From: Closterium sp. Naga37s-1 | Taxonomy: Eukaryota > Streptophyta > Zygnematophyceae > Desmidiales > Closteriaceae | Direction of reading: 5' to 3' | Length of the DNA stretch: 64,000 nucleotides | Assembly (NCBI GenBank): GCA_947471745.1 | Contig: CANJKZ010000402.1 | Span: forward strand, 62,001 to 126,000 | Part shown: one piece after another, positions 24,016-35,800 of the stretch | Layout: each line of letters starts with the position of its first letter | Position numbering within the stretch: position 1 is the stretch's first letter | Notes under the pieces: model-generated | Databases searched by the model: none | What the model saw: the letters and a program-made list of their open reading frames with translations, nothing else | What the model was told of the DNA's origin: nothing | Program-made: the position numbers and the translations under genes

Positions 24016-24639
24016 ACGTATAGGCAGTGCTCAATGTCGGCCCGTTTATATCACACCCGGCGCGCGTCTACCTCGCGTCGTAGCTCTGCACATGTGCTAC
24101 AGTCCGCGCAGAATATTACTTATCTGGATAAGCCCGCGCAGCTTATCCGGGCCCGCGCCGTTCATAGTATGCTCTATCTACTCGCAAGGTGAAAAAACTC
24201 GGCGAAATTTGCGTGGCAACGAAAAAGGGACATGGAATAATGCGCACGGAGCGAAATTCGCGCCCGTGTTCTGATGATTGCTGGGCGCCGAAGTGAAATC
24301 CATACATAGTTGGGTTGCGATGATGCGACATTGGCTGCGCCACGAACGATATTGCTTGTGAAGTACACCTGCGCATGCATCATCTGAAAAGGAGCGTAAA
24401 AATACGATAGTGTATAGCAAAGTAAGTACCTACCATATTTGGAGGGGGAAGGGGGGGGAGGGAGGCAGGAAACCAGCTGCATCACATATAAAACTGGCTT
24501 AAACTCAAAACATTTGTGATGCGGGTTTTTGTGAGGCAATTGTCTTGCACACCATCATATTCAAACTGAAAACAAGAAAGCTCAATGCTCATTAGGTTCA
24601 TATGGTTAAACCATGGTAAGCATATGGTGAAAACGCTTC
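24016..24639. other. Upstream region of G3
   Basis: It contains GCGACATTGGCTGCGCCACGA (about 24328) in a context shared with the upstream regions of G4 (32303), G5 (40657) and G6 (49462). No gene is seen. Confidence 0.5.
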
Positions 24640-24965
24640 TCCCTCTTGATTCCTTTTCATGGCCCCAAGCCACGGGGAAACGCCAGCAAGAGTGCAATGA
24701 TCAGCATTTCAGGACCACGTTTCGGCTATGCCTGCCAACTCAAAGGTCATCACTTGGTTATGGCATGTTAGCGCACATGGCACGGGTGCTTGCTTGCTTC
24801 ACCCGCTTGTCCCCTTGAGCTGGTTCCAGCCTTCCAATAGATCATGCGTTGCAATCAGCCCTCCAAGATAACTAACTAAAGCACTACATTGTACGAGACT
24901 GTACATGCCGGGGTGAGGCACATGGCCGGGGTTCTCCCCCCGTTTCTTCTCTTCAAGGATGCTGG
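24640..24965 (-). repeat. CNX1 terminal-exon/3'-flank remnants between G3 and G4
   Basis: Two worn copies: about 24660-24835 (CATCACTTGGTTATGGCATG...GCTTGTCCCCTTGAGCTG) and about 24900-24960 (CATGCCGGGGTGAGGCACATG). The order matches the CNX1 end: 3' flank, stop-codon region, then C-terminal codons. Confidence 0.65.
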
Positions 24966-25231
24966 GGTAAACAGCCCAGCACAGGAGAACCCATCAACTA
25001 TTTACATTGCAAAACATCTACGGCTCTCTCCCTTATCATATCATCTCCCATGGATTGTTCTTGCATTGCAACTCTACTAATTCAACACCGTCCCCACTTC
25101 CTCTCCCTCCACTCGCCACTCCTCCCTTCTCCCCCCATCCTTCACCACCCCCCTCCCCTCCCTCCATCCTATACCACTCTCCCCTCCCTCCTGTCCATCA
25201 TTTACCACCCTTCCTCCTCTCCCTCCATCTT

Positions 25232-28200
25232 TCACCCCAACCACTCTTCTCTCTCATCTTTCACCACTCTCCCTCCTCTCCCTCCGTTCACCACTCCTCT
25301 CCCTCCATCTTCCGCCAACCCCACTCCCTCCCCATCATTCGCTGCAACCCCTCTTCCTCTCCCTCCACCCTCCACCATCCTCCCTCCCTCTCCACCACCC
25401 ACCCCAACTCCTCTTCCCGAACCACGAGGTCGTACAGAGCGACGATTTCGGTGATCCCTCTGCGTCCGAGTGTCTCTCTCTGCACCACTCACCCCAACCT
25501 CTCTTCCCGAACCACGAAAACGCACAGTGCGACGACGCAGGCGGTCCCTCCGAATCCCCGTGTCTCTCTCTGCACCACTCACCCCTATCCCTCTTCCCGA
25601 ACCACGCGAACGTACAGAGTGACGATTCAGGCGATCCCTCTGTCTTCGCGTGCGCCTAACCTGAAGCTCCAGGTGCTGCCTTTTTCGTTTCAGGTGGTTC
25701 TCCTTGTCATTCAGGAGCTCCTCCTGCTGCCTCAGGTGCAAATCTTGCCGTTCCCTTTCTTCCCTTATGTGATCCTCCTGCTGTCTCAGGTGCTCTTTCT
25801 GTTGCTTCAGGTGTTCCTCCCTCTGCCTCAGGTGGATCTCCTCCTCTTCCAGGAGAATCTCTTCCCGCCTCAGCTGCTTCATCTCTGTTGCCTTCAGGTG
25901 TTTTCTCAGCTTGCATCGCCGCAACTTCCTCCCCACAAAGTGATGCACCTTCGTGCTCAGGTACCTCTTCTGCTGCCTCAGGTGATTTTTCAGGTAGCCT
26001 CTCCTGTAACCAGCGCCCTCCCCCTCAATGACTCCTCCAACAGGCCTTCGCTTTCTCCTGTAACCAGCTCCCTCCCCATCAACGACTCCTCCAACAGGCC
26101 TTCGCTTTCTCCTGTAACCAGCTCCCTCCCCATCAACGACTCCTCCAACAGGCCTTCGCTTTCTCCTGTAACCAGCTCCCTCCCCCTCAATGACTCCTCC
26201 AACAGGCCTTCGCTTTCTCCTGTAACCAGCTCCCTCCCCCTCAATGACTCCTCCAACAGGCCTTCGCTTTCTCCTGTAACCAGCTCCCTCCCCCTCAATG
26301 ACTCCTCCAACAGGCCTTCGCTTTCTCCTCACCGCTTCCCTTCGAAGCAACCCTCTTCTACGGGCCTCACTCGTTGCTGCACGCTCTGCACGCTCGTTGC
26401 TCCTCCACCGCTCTCGAATGCTTTGAACCGACTCAAACCAAGCCCCATTTTCCCTCACTTCCTTCCCCTTTCCCACACCACCTCGACCATCCACGTCACA
26501 CCCATCCTCCTCCTCTTCCTTCACCTCACACTCATGCCCTCCCCCAATGCCCCCAGAAGCTCCCCCCTCCCCCTTCCATCCTCCACGCGCACTCCTCCCC
26601 GCTCCCCCCCCAGGCTGCCACCTCTCCTCTCCACTCTCGGCCCCAGCCTCTCCCTCCGCTCTTCCTCCTCCAGCCGCGCTGCCCTCCCCTTGGAACGGCA
26701 GCATCACTGCCTCCCCCATGCGGACCTCCCCCCTGGGAGGAAGGAATTGGAATTGGGGTGCCCCTTCCTCTCCCCACCGCCCTCCACAATCAGTTCCCTC
26801 CCCTTTAGAAGGGAGCCGATGGGGTACTAATTCCTGCTCTTCATTCCTCTCCTCCCCTCTCCTTTCCTCTTCATCCCTCATAGCATCTGCTCCCTCCTCC
26901 CCCCTCCCTCCCCCAGCCGTGCCAAAACCTTCTTGAAGCTGTGTCACTGCCCTTCCCACGCTGCTCTCCACATGGCCACACCTTTGAAGAAAGGGTAGGG
27001 GATCCTCCTCCCCTCCCTTTGAAGAAAAGGGATCCTCCTCCCCTCCCTTTGAAGAAAAGGGATCCCCCTCTTCGTCCCTCTCCTCCCCTCCCCTTCCTCC
27101 TTCATCTCTCCCCTCCCCTCCCCTTCCTCCTTCGTCCCTCTCCTCCCCTCCCCTTCCTCCTTCATCTCTCTCCTCCCCTCCCCTTCCTCCTTCATCCCTC
27201 TCCTCCCCTCCCCTTCCTCCTTCATCTCTCCCCTCCCCTCCCCTTCCTCCTTCGACCCTCTCCTCCCCTCCCCTTCCTCCTTCATCTCTCTCCTCCCCTC
27301 CCCTTCCTCCTTCATCCCTCTCCTCCCCTCCCCTTCCTCCTTCATCTCTCCCCTCCCCTCCCCTTCCTCCTTCGTCCCTCTCCTCCCCTCCCCTTCCTCC
27401 TTCATCTCTCTCCTCCCCTCCCCTTCCTCCTTCATCCCTCTCCTCCCCTCCCCTTCCTCCTTCATCTCTCCCCTTCCCTCCCCTTCCTCCTTCGTCCCTC
27501 TCCTCCCCTCCCCTTCCTCCTTCATCTCTCTCCTCCCCTCCCCTTCCTCCTTCATCCCTCTCCTCCCCTCCCCTTCCTCCTTCATCTCTCTCCTTCCCTC
27601 CCATTCCCTCTTCGTCCCTCTCCTCCCTGCTCCTTCCCTCTTTGCCCCTCACTGCACTCGTTCTCTCCTCACCTTCACGCCCCCCTTCCTGCCTAAAAGC
27701 CTCCTCGTTCCTCTCCTCCTCCCTCATTCCCTGTTCGCCCCTCTCATCCCCCCTCGTTCCCTCTTCCCTCTCTTCCTCCCTCCTCGCCTCTTCCTCCCTC
27801 CTCGCCTCCTCCTTCCTCTCCTCCCCGCTCCTCCCCTCTTCTTCCCTCTCCTCCCCCCTCCTCCCCTCTTCTTCCCTCTCCTCCCCCCTCCTCCCGTCTT
27901 CTTCCCTCTCCTCCCCCCTCCTCCCGTCTTCTTCCCTCTCCTCCCCCTTCCTTCCCTCTCCATCACTCTCCTCCCTCCTCGCCTCTTTGCCCTTCTCCTC
28001 CTCCCTCCTTCCCTCTCCCCCACTGACGAAATCACCCTCCTTCTCGCCTCCATGCCTCCCCACCTCTCCCCCATCCGCCCTTTTCCCCTTCTTCCCCTCA
28101 TGCGCACTCTTTACCCAACCCCCGCTCCCCACCACCCCACCAGACACACCAATTACCCTCCCTCCACTCCTCCTTTCCGTGCCATGCTGCGTACCTACAA

Positions 28201-30453
28201 GCCGCGCCATGTCCCCAGTTGACTTTTGAGTCGACTCAAAAGTCAACTGCGTGCCTACAAGCCGCGCCATGCCCCCACTCCCCCCCTCCTGACAACGCTG
28301 CTTCCTTGCACGCTGCAGCTTCTCCCCTCTTCCCCCCTCTCCGCAATGCTGCTTCCTTGCATGATGCAACATGTGGTCTCGACGCTTGAAGGTCCGAGAG
28401 CAGTGGGGATGAGGGCATGGGTGCTGATGATTAAAGGGGGGGGGGGGGTGGGGGGTGGGAAGAGAAAACAGGGAGAGGAAACTCAAGACGCCCTGAATAA
28501 GGCAAAATGCAACACCCTTGCATGCTGCTTCCTTGCATGATGCACCATGTGGTCGTGTCGCTTGAAGGTCCGAGAGCAGTGGGGATGAGGGCATGGGTGC
28601 TGGTGAATACCGGAGAGAGTAGGGGTGGGGAAGAGAACAGGTAACGGAGAATTGAACAGCACCAATTAGACCGTATCGTGGCATCCTTGCAACTAGACCA
28701 ATCAGACTGCTGACGACAGATTTTGAGTCGCTTAAGAGTCACCTCGATGCTGCTTCCTTGCAATCAGGCCAATGAGACTGCTGACGGCAGTAAACTCCAT
28801 GTCTCCTTGATAGAAGCAGAAGCAGAGCTCAAGAGAAGTTGACGACATCGTAGGAGAGGCGAGAGAGGGAGGAGTTGCCATTTGAGTCGACTCAAAAGGA
28901 GGAGCTGACTTTTGAGTCGACTCCAAAAAGCAGAAGCAGAGCTCAAGAGAAGTTGACGACATCGTAGGAGAGGCGAGAGAGGGAGGACGGGTGAAGAAAG
29001 CGAAGGGGATGGGATGGGAAAATGCAATATGGACAGGAAGGGATGGTGGAAGGGGACGAGGACAAGGAGGGAGTGAGAGGAGAGAAAGAGGAGGAGCGAG
29101 AGAGGAGGAAAAGGGAGAGGAAAGGGAACAGGGGGACGAGGAAAAGAAATAGGGAGAAGAGGAACGGGGACAGGGGGAAGACGCAAGGAGAAAAGGGGAA
29201 TGGAGAGGGAGGTGGGGAGCGAGGAGGAGAGGATGAGAGAGGAAAACTGACCCGGGGAGCATTAGGGTTGTGCACTAGAAGGTGCCTCGTTAACCAGCAG
29301 TTGAGTGCGAATGCCTTTGGGCAATTTTCATGAGGACACACGAACTGCAGTGGGCGAGGGAAGGAAGCAAGAACATTTGCGCTTATTCTTTGACCCATTT
29401 TCATGCGGATGGACACACCAACTGATGCAGTGGAAGCGACGAGGCAATGAGGGAACATGCGGACGAGGGGACGAGGGTAAGACAGACTTTTGAGTCGACT
29501 CAAAAGTCACCTCGTTACAATGGCACACGACACTTTTTGAGTCGACTCAAAAGTCACCTTGCAGTGGAAGTGACGAGGCAATGAGGGAACATGCGGACGA
29601 GGGGACGAGGGTAAGACAGACAGGAAAACATGTCGAGGCAGGATTATAGACAAGGAGCCCTGAGGGTGTGTGAGAAAGGGAGAGGATGAATGAGTGCGTG
29701 AGCAAATGAGCGAGCAAAGTGAGTGAGTGGTCGAGAGAGCGAGAGATTCAATGAGTGAGTGAGTGGGAGAGTGGGAGAGTGAGAGAGTGAGAGTGAGTGC
29801 GGGAGAGAGAGAGTGAGAGGGTGAGTGAGGGAGCGAGTGAGTGAGTGAGAGCGTGAGGGAAACACACCTGCTTTGAGTGGGTGGCCATGTGTTTCTTGAA
29901 CTTTGCCTTTTGAGAAAACGCAATCCCACACTCCTCACAATGCAGCATCTTTGCATGCCGCACCATGTTGCCTCGACGACTGAATGTCCAAGAGCAGAGG
30001 GGATGAGGGCATGGGTGCTGGTGGTTTGGGGGTGGGAGGTGGGAGGTGGGGGGTGGGGATAGAAAACAGGGAGAGGAAACACAAGACGCCTTGATAAAGC
30101 CCCAATTCAGCATCTTTGCATGCCGCAGCATGTTGCCTCGGAGATTGAAGGTCCACGGGCAGTGGGGATGAGGGCATGGGTGCTGGTGATTGCGGGGAGG
30201 GTGGGGGCGGGAATAGAAACAGGGAGGGGACATACAAGCCGCAATTTTTGAAGGGGACGGGGAAGTGGACAAGGATTATAAGGGAGCGAGAGGAGAGGAA
30301 GAGGAAAAAGGAAAATGCTGGGAAAGGAAAATGCTGGGAAAGGAAAAAGGAAAGGATTATGAGGGAGCGAAGGAAAACAAAAGGGAGCCACAATTTTTGA
30401 AGGGGACGGGGAAGTGGACAAGGATTATGAGGGAGCGAGAGGAGAGGAAGAGG

Positions 30454-30488
<35 letters not shown>

Positions 30489-31769
30489 GGGAGAGAACGA
30501 GGGCAGCTTACTTGGGGGGCATTTGGGAAGATGCTGGGGTTGTCAACTTGTGGAAACGGAGAAGGGGGCAGGGGAAGGGGGGAGAGGGGGGAGAGGAAGG
30601 GGACAGAGGGGGGAGAGGAAGGGGGGAGAGGGGGGGGGAGAGGGAGGAATGGGATTTGGAAGGAGAGAAGGAGCGAGAGAAGCTCACGTGGGGGGCATTG
30701 GAGTTGTGAAGGAGAAGATGATCCTTCATCTTGTACTCGAATGCGAAAGCCTTTTGGCAGTTGGCATGCGGACAGACGAACTGCAGTGGACGGGGCATTA
30801 AGGGATGGAAAAAGGAATTGTAGAGAAACAGCTCGCACTTATTCGACCGCACTGCTGCTTCCTCGGATGCTGCTTCCTTGGCAATTGGCATGTGGACAGA
30901 CGAACTGCTAAGGACGAGGCAAGAAGGGATGGAGGGGACTAAACGAGAAATAAACGAGTGGGAAAGTGTGAGTTGAAGGGAGAGAGTGTGTGAGTGCGAG
31001 TGAGTGAGTGAGTGAGTGAGTGAGCGATGGAGTGAAGGAGGGAGGGAGGGAAGCACACACACACCTTCTTCGAGTGGGTGGCCATGTGATTCCATAACCG
31101 TGCCGACAGAGGAAACGTCTTTCCACACTCCTCACACGTATGGACCTTCTCATGCCCCCCCTTCCCCCTCTCCTTCTTCCCCTTCCTCTCCCCTTTCTCC
31201 TCCTTCTCCTTCCCCTTCCCACTCTCCTTCCCCTTCCTCTTTGGCTTCCCCTTCTTCACCTTACCTGCCCCCCTCTCTCCCTCCTGACCCTCCACCTCCC
31301 TTGTCGGCCTTGTTTCCCCAATTCCCATTCGACCCTCCCCCATCCCACTACCATCATCCGCCAAAACTCCTCCCTCCCTCCCACCACCCCGTAACCCCCT
31401 CCTGCCCCCCCCCCTGCGGCATCCTCCTGTTTCCACCGCATTTTTCCCCTTTCTCCCTCCCCCCTGCCCAGCTTCCCCCGCTGCTCCCCCAACCCGCGGA
31501 ACGCCTTCCGCTCGCGCGCCTTCAACCGCAGCCTCCGCGCCATTCAGCCGCGCGGGAACAGGCGGAACGGGCGGAACCGGCGCAACCCCCCTCTCATTCA
31601 GCCCCTGCGCGGGAACAGGCGGAAGATCCGCGCAATTCCGCTGCGCCAGACGAGGCGAAAGCCGCCGCGCGTAGCACCGCAGAGGCGGCGGGCCGTTCCG
31701 CGGATTCGCGGGTCCAAGAATCACGCTGATGCCCGTTGGAAGGCCGCTCGTATCCCGCCGCGATTCCAT
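25232..31769 (-). CDS. TFIIIA-related array unit G4
   Basis: Exon 1 31769-31065 starts MESRRDTS and ends in finger 2 ([10 protein letters not shown]...NHMATHSKK). Next: finger 3 (30780-30688); a finger 4 fragment from 30182; a 150-base exon 30017-29868 that fuses finger 4 to finger 2 ([14 protein letters not shown]...[12 protein letters not shown]); a second finger 3 (29344-29252); and two tandem starts of the last exon at 28599 and 28423, the latter open to the stop at 25232. The last exon holds finger 4 ([16 protein letters not shown]), RARKQR repeats, a very long [10 protein letters not shown] repeat, six copies of an 18-residue [22 protein letters not shown] unit, the HHFVGR module, the EHLKQQ coil and a Gly/Arg-rich tail. 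It carries palindromic duplication junctions at 28188-28277, 28814-28987 and 29427-29621, all in introns or the finger 4 spacer. Expression and function unknown. Confidence 0.62.
26005..26332 (-). repeat. 54-base coding tandem repeat in G4
   Basis: Six units of 54 bases, differing at few sites, encode an 18-residue basic unit with the core [13 protein letters not shown]. It lies just before the HHFVGR module. Confidence 0.92.
27060..27610 (-). repeat. 30-base repeat in 120-base higher-order units, G4
   Basis: Monomers of 30 bases (CTCCTCCCCTCCCCTTCCTC with a variable TTCATCTCT/TTCGTCCCT end) encode [10 protein letters not shown]. Four monomer types recur in a fixed order every 120 bases for four to five cycles, a higher-order structure. 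Confidence 0.9.
28188..28277. repeat. 34-base perfect palindrome between 30-base direct repeats
   Basis: The palindrome at 28216-28249 has core TTTTGAGTCGACTCAAAA with arms extended by CAGTTGAC/GTCAACTG. It separates CTGCGTACCTACAAGCCGCG... at 28188-28217 from its near-identical copy at 28247-28277. Confidence 0.95.
28814..28987. repeat. Two palindromes between identical 60-base direct repeats
   Basis: TTTGAGTCGACTCAAA at 28881-28896 and an imperfect second copy at 28910-28928 lie between identical 60-base repeats (28814-28873 and 28928-28987, beginning AGCAGAAGCAGAGCTC). Confidence 0.93.
29427..29621. repeat. Two palindromes between 61-base direct repeats
   Basis: The first palindrome, 29485-29508, is 24 bases (GAC-TTTTGAGTCGACTCAAAA-GTC). 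The second core is at 29535-29552. They lie between 61-base repeats at 29427-29487 and 29561-29621 that differ at one base. Confidence 0.95.
30457..30484. repeat. Poly-A run
   Basis: A run of about 28 A in an intron of G4, inside a tandem duplication of GGGAGCGAGAGGAGAGGAAGAG (30280-30300 and 30432-30452). Confidence 0.9.
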
Positions 31770-32574
31770 CAGGAATCTGCCGCCCGTTCCACGTGGGAGT
31801 GATTCCCGCCCTCTCGCAAGCAGCTTAGCACCCTACTAGACGTGATTTGTTTTTTTCCGAGGTGACTTGCGAGTCGATCACCAGTCAACTACACAGTGAA
31901 GATATTTTCCCTCAAAAAAATCGTGTTACTATCACACTGGCGCGGTTTAATCGCCTCCGCTACGCCGCTCTGCACTAGAATCCCGCTCGTTCGATTTTTT
32001 AGGCGCCTCAAGAATCCCGCCCGTGCAATACACCAAGCGCCGCGCCGTGCATCAAACATGACCCCGCACTCTCCCGATATGCCCCTCCTCTCTAACATAT
32101 ATTCTCCCCCTCCCCCTCGCTCTCTAGCGGGAAACGATAAGAACGCTGACGGGAAAGAAACGGGACCGTTTCTGTCTGTTCGAGGCGAAGGGCCGTGGCA
32201 AATCGCGCAATTTTCGAAATTCGCACCCCTCTTGCCAGCAAAAGCTGGGCAAGGACGAGATTTCGCTGCAATGGGGACGGCGAACTGTTACATCAGTGCT
32301 CCGACATTGGCTGCCCGCACTAATGGGGCAGGTGAAGAAAACAAGTTGGAAATGTGAATTCCATATATACATGTTTACAGGTTTCTGTACAACGTAATAG
32401 ATTTACGGAAGGGAGAGCAAGGGAGATAGTGAGGTACGTACGTCCCATACCACTCAACTGTCATGAAATTCGAAATGTCAAATATTCGTTTTTGTATTAA
32501 GATTTTGTTTCGCATTACATTACAAAACCCATAACTTGTTTCGTATGCATACTTATATATTGCTTATATTGTTC
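31770..32574. other. Upstream region of G4
   Basis: It contains a worn palindrome TTTTTTAGGCGCCTCAAGA (about 31995-32012) between 14-base direct repeats AGAATCCCGCTCGT (31977-31990) and AGAATCCCGCCCGT (32011-32024), and the shared CGACATTGGCT word at 32303. No gene is seen. Confidence 0.55.
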
Positions 32575-32665
32575 ATATGGTTATGCCAGGGTGAGGCACG
32601 TGGGGTGACAGGGTGCTTCTCCTGCTTGTCTCCTGCATTCCTCCAACCTCTCCCCTTCCTCCCCC
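32575..32665 (-). repeat. CNX1 terminal-exon remnant between G4 and G5
   Basis: GGTTATGCCAGGGTGAGGCA followed by CGTGGGGTGACAGGGTGCTT and CTCCTGCTTGTCTCCT matches the stop-codon region and C-terminal codons of CNX1 (about 50061-50113). Confidence 0.7.
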
Positions 32666-32814
32666 AAAACCACGCTCCATCCTCTCTCTACTCCTTTCAC
32701 CACCACCCCCACCTCCTCTCCCTCCACTCACCACTCCCTTGTTTTCTCAATTCTTCACCACTCCCCCCCTCCACTCCCTCCATCTTTCACCCCACCATTC
32801 TTCTCTCTCATCTT

Positions 32815-35800
32815 TCACCACCCTCCCTCCTCATCCCTCTCCTCAACCCCGCCCTCCAAACCACAAGCACATATACAACAGCAACCCAGGCGATCCTTCC
32901 GAATCTGTGTGCGTCTCACCTGAAGCTCCAGGTGCTGTCTCTTACGCTTCAGGTGCTCCTCCTGCCGCTTCAGGTGCTCGTTCTGTTGCTTCAGGTGCTC
33001 TTCCTTCTGCCTCAGGTGAATCTCTTCCTCCTCCAGAATCTCTTTCTCTTGCTCCAGGTGCCCCGTCTCTGTTGCCTTCAGGTGTTTCCTCGGCTTGCAT
33101 CGGCACCTTCTCCTCCCCACAAAAAAATGCACCTTCGTAGTCAGGTACCTCTTCGGCTTCCTCTGATGACTTCTCAGGTGGGTTTTCAGGTGGCTTATTC
33201 TGGAACCAGGCCCTTCCCCTTCAACCCCTTCCCTAACACGCCTTCTCTTTCTCATTGTCTCTCTCCTTGAAAAACCCTCTTCTCTGGGTGCGCCAACTGC
33301 TGCTACACGCTCGTCTCCCGTCCACCGCTCTTGATTGCATTTAGTTGACTCAAAGCAAGCCCCTCTTTCTGCACCGTGCCTGCTCCTCTTTTGCCCCTCC
33401 TGCACGGTTGTGTGCTTCTCAATAGTTGCATGCCCCTCTTGCCGTACCTCCTCTTGCCGCACCTCCCCTTGCCGCACCTCCTCTTGCCGCACCTCTTCTT
33501 GCCGCGCCTCCTCTTGCCGAACCTCCCCTTCCCGCGCCTCCTCTTGCCGCACCTCCTCTTGCCACACCTCCTCTTGCCGCACCTCCTCTTGCCGCACCTC
33601 TTCTTGCCGCGCCTCCTCTTGCCGAACCTCCCCTTCCCGCGCCTCCTCTTGCCACACCTCCTCTTGCCGCACCTCCTCTTGCCGCACCTCCTCTTGCCGC
33701 GCCTCTTCTTGCCGAACCTCTTCTTGCCGCGCCTCCTCTTGCCGCACCTCCTCTTGCCGCACCTCTTCTTGCCGCGCCTCCTCTTGCTGAACCTCCCCTT
33801 CCCGCGCCTCCTCTTGCCGCACCTCCTCTTGCCGCACCTCTTCTTGCCGCACCTCCTCTTGCCGCGCCTCTTCTTGCCGCACCTCTTCTTGCCGCGCCTC
33901 CTCTTGCTGCACCTCCGCTTGTTGCTCCGCCGTGGTTTGGGGCACCTCATAAGTTGTGTGCGCCTCTTGCTCAGATGCCGCACCTTCCTCCTTCCTTCCA
34001 TCCATGCCCTCTCTTACCCCCTCCCTGTTTTCTCCTTCCTCTGCCCTGCCCATTTCATCTTTGCTCTCCCCTCCTCTCGTTTTCTCTTCCTTCACCCCTC
34101 GTCCCCATTCCTCTGCCCTCTCCCATCCTCCTCTTTCCTCTGACCTACCCCCCTCCTCCTCTGCTTCTTCTCTGCTCCCTTCTTGCCTCATTCGATCGCT
34201 CCCTCTCCCCCAATATATTCCTACCGTCCCACCTTCCACCAACCTCTCAACCTCTCCCACCAACCTACCTTCTTCGAACTCCCCACTTTCTCCCAACCCC
34301 ACATCTTCCCCTAATTCTTCCCTTACTCCTTCCCTCACTTCCTCCCCCACTTGATCCCCCTTCCCCATTCCATCTCGAAAGTCTACCTTACACGCATCCT
34401 CCTCTCTCTCACACTGATTCATCGCCCCACTTCCCACGCCGCCCTCCCCTCCGGGACGGACGGGAAGGGGTGCTCCCTCCTCCTCATCCCTCACAGCATC
34501 GCCTCCCTCCTCCTCATCCCTCACAGCATCGCCTCCCTCCTCCTCATCCCTCACAGCATCGCCTCCCTCCTCCTCATCCCTCACAGCATCGCCTCCCTCC
34601 TCCTCATCCCTCACAGCATTGCCTCCCTCCTCCTCCCTCACAGCATCGCCTCCCTCCTCCTCCCTCACAGCATCGCCTCCCTCCTCCTCCTCCCTCACAG
34701 CATTGCCTCCCTCCTCCTCCCTCACAGCATCGCCTCCCTCCTCCTCCCTCTCCTCCCCAATCTCCCCTTGAAGCCAGACCACTGTCATTTCCACACCGCT
34801 GTCCACCCATCTTCCTCCCACAGAAACGATACGAGCTCCTTCCTTCTCATCTTCCCTCTCAGCATCAGCTTTTCCCTCCCCTCTCCCTTCTCCATCCGCG
34901 ATCCCCATCCCTTGCATTTGCATCAGTAACCTTCCCACACTGCACTCACTCATGGGTGGGACAGGAGGCAGTGCTCCCTCCTCTTCATCCCCCTCCTCCT
35001 CATCCTTCTCCTCTCCTCCCTCTTCATCCTTATCCTCCTCCCTTCTCCTTTCCTCTTCGCCACGCACATCAGTCAGTTCCGTCGCACATCCATGCTCCCC
35101 TTCCTCCCTGTAAGCCCCTTTGTCCCTGACCTCCCCCTTCCTTCCAACTTCACCCTTCTCCTCCCCCGTCCTTCCCTCCTCCTCCCTCTCCTCCCCAATC
35201 CTTCCCTCCTTTTCGTTCCCCTTCCCTCCCTCTTCATCCTTCTCCTCCCCCCTCTTCCCCTTTTCCTCTCTCACATCACTCGCTTCCTTCTCCCCTCCAT
35301 GCCCCCCTTCCTCTCTGGGAGCCTCTTTGTTTCCTTCCCCCTCCCACCTTTCCTCCTTCACAGGAAGCGACAGGGGTACTTCCTCTGCATCCATCTCGCC
35401 GTCTCCCCTTCCCTCTTCATCCCTCTCCTCCCTCCTCTCCCCCTCTTCTTCCCGCTCCTCCCCCCGCCTTCCATCTTCCCCACTCACAGCATCAGCCTTA
35501 TTTTCGCCTCCACGCCTTCCCACCGCCCCCCCATGTGCTCTCTTCCCCCGCTTCCCCCAACACGCACTCCTTACCCCACACCCACTCCCCCTCCCCCCAC
35601 CAAACACATCAATCACCCCGTCTCCCCCACTCCCTCTCACCGCCCAGCGCTGCTTCCTTGCACGCTGCAGATGCTCCCCACTCCCGCCCTCTCTGCAATG
35701 CTGCTTCTTTGCATGATATAGCATGTGATCTTGGCGCTTGAAGGTCCGAGAGCAGTGGGGATGGGGGCATGGGTGCTGGTGATTGGGGGGGCATGGAGAG

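Noticed and set aside
26005..26332. CRISPR-like or regulatory repeat
   Set aside because: In-frame 54-base coding repeat without spacers.
28216..28249. Palindromes as cloning linkers (the SalI, AatII, NarI and EcoRI sites at their centres)
   Set aside because: Central bases vary, arms extend into local sequence and many copies are worn by mutation, which linkers would not show. Assembly artefact remains to be excluded with long reads.
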